Origin: Methanoregulaceae archaeon UBA288
Lineage (GTDB): Archaea; Halobacteriota; Methanomicrobia; Methanomicrobiales; Methanospirillaceae
Assembly (NCBI GenBank): GCA_002495225.1
Contig: DAEF01000016.1
Span: 1-7,793, forward strand
DNA length: 7,793 bases
Direction: 5' to 3'
This document shows positions 5,599 to 7,793 of the stretch, one piece after another. A program made the position numbers and the translations under genes. The stretch's first letter is position 1. Every line of letters starts with the position of its first letter. A model generated the notes under the pieces. That model saw nothing but the letters and a program-made list of their open reading frames with translations. It ran no database searches and was not told the DNA's origin.

Positions 5599-7545
5599 AT
5601 GCACCCGATCTCGACCGCCACGCTCCCGGGCCCCGCGCGGGCCGCGCGTCCACACCGCGGGGAGTCCGCCATCAGGGCTCTCTGGCTCGCCTGCGCGCTC
5701 GTGGCCGTGCTCGCGGTCGCCTTCATCCTCCTCTTTCTCGTCGCGGACAGCCTGCCCGCCTTCGTCGAGATCGGGATCGCCGAGTTCCTCCTCGGCGAGA
5801 CGTGGAGCCCGACGGCGACCCCGCCCGCGCACGGCATCCTGTCGCTTGTCGTCGGCACCCTCCTCGTCACCATCGGCGCGATGGCGGTCGCCGTGCCCCT
5901 CTCGGTCGCGACGGCGATCTACCTCGCCGAGCTCGCGCCGCCCCGCATCCGGAACGCGGTCAGGCCGGTGATCGAGCTCCTGGCCGGCATTCCCTCGGTC
6001 GTCTTCGGGTTCTTCGGCCTGGTCGTGCTCGTCGAGTGGCTCCGCGTCTCGTTCGCCGCCCCCTCGGGCGAGTCCGTGCTGGCCGGGTCCCTCCTGCTCG
6101 GGATCATGACCCTCCCGACGATCATCTCGGTCTCGGAGGACGCGATCGGCTCGGTGCCGCGCGAGTTCCGCGAGGGCTCCCTCGCCCTCGGGGCGACGCG
6201 GTGGCAGACGATCCGGCGGGTCGTCGTCCCGTCGGCCCTCTCGGGCATCACGGCCGCGATCATCCTGGGCATGGGCCGCGCCATCGGCGAGACGATGGCC
6301 GTTTTGATGGTCACGGGCAACGCCGCGGTCATCCCTTCCCCGATCACGGACGTCCTCTCGCCCGTGCGGACCCTGACGGGGACGCTCGGGATCGAGATGG
6401 GCGAGGTCGCGATCGGCTCCCTCCACCACCACGCCCTCTTCGCCGTCGCCACGGTCCTCCTGGTCATCACCCTCGCGGTCAACCTGGGGGCGTCGGCGGT
6501 CCTCCGGCGGCTGAACGCGTCGGCCACGGGGCGCGCCTCCCCCTCGCGGCTCGCGGGAGTCCCGGGCCGGGCCGTCGCCGGGGCAGCCGTCTCCGTCCTC
6601 GCCGCGGTCCTCGCGGCCGCCGTCGCGCACTCGGTCGGCGGCATGCCCGCCGCCCTCGCCGTCCTCGGAGGCGGCCTGCTCCTGGTCGTCGCCGTGCCCC
6701 GCCTCTCGCCCCGCCAGGCCGAGCGGGCCGCCTTCTTCCTCCTCTACCTCGCCGTCGCGGTCGTGGTCGCGATCCTCGCGATCATCCTCTTCGACATCGC
6801 CTCGAAGGGCTTCCCGGCCCTCTCCTGGGAGTTCCTCACCGGGTCTCCCCGGGACCTCGGGCGCGCGGGCGGCATCTTCCCGGCCATCGTGGGCACGCTC
6901 TACCTGGTCGCCGGCGCGATCGCGCTGGCGCTCCCGCTCGGCGTCGGGGCCGCGATCCACCTCGCCGAGTACCAGCGCGAGAACCGGCTCACCCGGTTCA
7001 TCCGGAGCGGGGTCGACCTCCTGAACGGCACGCCCTCGATCGTCTTCGGCCTCTTCGGGTTCACGTTCCTCGTCCTCTACCTCGAGTTCGGGGTCTCCAT
7101 GCTCGCGGGCCAGGTCACGCTCGGTCTGATGGTCCTCCCGACGATCATCCGGACCACGGAGGAGGCGCTCAGGCAGGTGCCGCAGGGGCTCCGCGAGGGG
7201 TCGCTCGCTCTCGGGGCCACGCAGTGGCAGACCATCCGCCGGGTCGTGCTGCCGCCGGCCGCGCCGGGGATCCTGACCGGGACCATTCTCTCGATCGGGC
7301 GGGCCGCCGGCGAGACGGCGCCGATCCTTTTTACGGCCGTCGTCTTCTCGCAGCGGCACCTGCCGTCGTCGCTCCTGGATCCGGTCATGGCCCTGCCGTA
7401 CCACCTCTTCGTCCTCGCGACGAACGTCCCGGGCGCGCAGCAGAACACCTACGGCACGGCCCTGGTGCTGATCCTGCTCGTCTGCGTTATCTACGGAGTC
7501 GCGATCGCCGTCCGCGCCCGTTACCAGACCACCACGAGGCTCTAG
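5599..7545 (+). CDS. pstCA: PstC-PstA fusion: single-chain phosphate ABC transporter permease
   Basis: One uninterrupted 648-aa frame contains both permease subunits that are normally separate (~300 aa each). PstC-like half, residues 1-305: first membrane helix ~27-48, EAA coupling loop at 191-211 (REGSLALGAT onward), GRAxGET motif at 227-232. PstA-like half, ~375-648: EAA loop at 532-552 (19 of 21 residues identical to the first), GRAxGET at 568-573, and PstA-typical segments such as LNGTPSIVFGLFGF. Between them, 306-374 holds a basic Ser/Ala/Gly linker and two extra hydrophobic segments (~325-343 and ~350-366). The ATG at 5599 is chosen as the last start before TM1. An earlier in-frame ATG at 5482 would overlap pstS with a low-complexity Ser/Arg sequence. 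Its SD is poor: GGGGAG lies ~26 nt upstream. The chain should pair with a PstB dimer and PstS. The fusion is read directly from the sequence. Confidence 0.92.
   Translation: MHPISTATLPGPARAARPHRGESAIRALWLACALVAVLAVAFILLFLVADSLPAFVEIGIAEFLLGETWSPTATPPAHGILSLVVGTLLVTIGAMAVAVPLSVATAIYLAELAPPRIRNAVRPVIELLAGIPSVVFGFFGLVVLVEWLRVSFAAPSGESVLAGSLLLGIMTLPTIISVSEDAIGSVPREFREGSLALGATRWQTIRRVVVPSALSGITAAIILGMGRAIGETMAVLMVTGNAAVIPSPITDVLSPVRTLTGTLGIEMGEVAIGSLHHHALFAVATVLLVITLAVNLGASAVLRRLNASATGRASPSRLAGVPGRAVAGAAVSVLAAVLAAAVAHSVGGMPAALAVLGGGLLLVVAVPRLSPRQAERAAFFLLYLAVAVVVAILAIILFDIASKGFPALSWEFLTGSPRDLGRAGGIFPAIVGTLYLVAGAIALALPLGVGAAIHLAEYQRENRLTRFIRSGVDLLNGTPSIVFGLFGFTFLVLYLEFGVSMLAGQVTLGLMVLPTIIRTTEEALRQVPQGLREGSLALGATQWQTIRRVVLPPAAPGILTGTILSIGRAAGETAPILFTAVVFSQRHLPSSLLDPVMALPYHLFVLATNVPGAQQNTYGTALVLILLVCVIYGVAIAVRARYQTTTRL
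7536..7539 (+). promoter_or_regulatory. Ribosome binding site for pstB
   Basis: GAGG lies inside the last codons of pstCA, 6 nt before the pstB ATG. It decides the pstB start and supports coupled translation, since the ATG abuts the pstCA stop codon with no spacer. Confidence 0.6.
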
Positions 7546-7793
7546 ATGACTGACACTTCCACGACCGAGACGATCCTCGAGACCCGGTCCCTCGACCTCT
7601 GGTACGGACCGTGCCAGGCGCTCCGTGCGATCACCATCCCCATCCGGGCGAACCGCGTCACGGCCCTGATCGGGCCGTCGGGCTGCGGCAAGTCGACCCT
7701 GCTCAGGTGCTTCAACCGGATGAACGACCTGGTCCCCGACTGCCGCGTCGAGGGGGTCGCCCTCTACCACGGCGCGAACATCAACGCGCCGGG
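7546..7793 (+). CDS. pstB: Phosphate ABC transporter ATP-binding protein PstB (3' end outside window)
   Basis: The first 82 residues of an ABC ATPase are visible before the window ends. After a short polar N-terminus comes the beta-strand L-D-L-W-Y-G (A-loop Tyr20 that stacks on adenine), then Walker A GPSGCGKST at 43-51, followed by LLRCFNRMNDL. The Arg-Cys-Phe-Asn-Arg-Met-Asn-Asp run is diagnostic for PstB rather than other ABC importers. The next residues (P-D-C-R-V-E-G) also fit the PstB pattern. It energises phosphate import at the cytoplasmic face of the PstCA permease. It starts directly after the pstCA stop with a GAGG 6 nt upstream, so it is in the same operon. Walker B, signature and H-loop lie beyond the window and could not be checked. 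Confidence 0.95.
   Translation, partial: MTDTSTTETILETRSLDLWYGPCQALRAITIPIRANRVTALIGPSGCGKSTLLRCFNRMNDLVPDCRVEGVALYHGANINAP

Noticed and set aside
6643..6645. Internal ATG (M349 of the fusion) as the start of a separate pstA
   Set aside because: There is no Shine-Dalgarno sequence and no stop for an upstream pstC. It lies between the two linker membrane segments, so a start there would leave an odd helix and invert topology.
5578..7770. 730-codon minus-strand ORF opposite pstCA and pstB
   Set aside because: Its translation is Asp/Arg/Glu/Gly-rich low complexity, as expected for the antisense of GC-rich membrane protein codons. The plus strand encodes unmistakable PstC, PstA and PstB.

Overview
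The window looks archaeal, most likely from a high-GC methanogen of the Methanomicrobia/Methanomicrobiales type. This rests on three observations: a PhoU with an N-terminal AbrB/MazE-like DNA-binding domain (a typically archaeal architecture), a PstS lipoprotein with a Thr/Pro-rich linker after its lipobox, and intergenic regions that read best as TATA/BRE promoters with short leaders. Base composition is very GC-rich with strong third-position GC. This produces many long spurious antisense and out-of-frame ORFs, which I left out. No rRNA, tRNA, CRISPR array, IS element or phage gene is visible.

Layout. Bases 1-510 hold the 3' part of an N-formylglutamate amidohydrolase family gene. Bases 574-2580 encode a P1B-3 type (CopB-like) copper/silver-exporting ATPase with a His-rich N-terminus, a CPH motif and a full set of P1B-3 signature residues. 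Bases 2581-2788 are a non-coding stretch with a TATA-like box, a strong bulged hairpin, a second overlapping hairpin and a T5 tract, possibly a terminator/attenuator or small RNA. Bases 2789-3505 hold two small conserved-hypothetical genes of 66 and 170 aa on the plus strand. They converge tail to tail with phoU, with almost no spacer.

From 3521 to the right edge is a phosphate uptake locus. phoU (minus strand) is divergent from pstS, an in-frame pstC-pstA fusion, and pstB (cut by the window end). The 130-bp phoU/pstS intergenic region carries four copies of a 9-bp element (ACCTATTGA or its complement) arranged as two inverted pairs. One pair overlaps the probable phoU TATA box and the other lies just upstream of the pstS promoter. 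Together with the DNA-binding domain on PhoU, this suggests a self-contained archaeal phosphate switch in which PhoU (or another factor) reads transporter/phosphate status and controls both directions.

Functional picture. PstS captures extracytoplasmic phosphate, the single-chain PstCA supplies both permease halves, PstB powers transport, and PhoU senses or regulates. The most distinctive points are the four-site operator, the PstC-PstA fusion with two additional predicted membrane segments in its linker, and the structured leader before the small gene pair. All functional statements come from motif reading and remembered family features; no database search was run.
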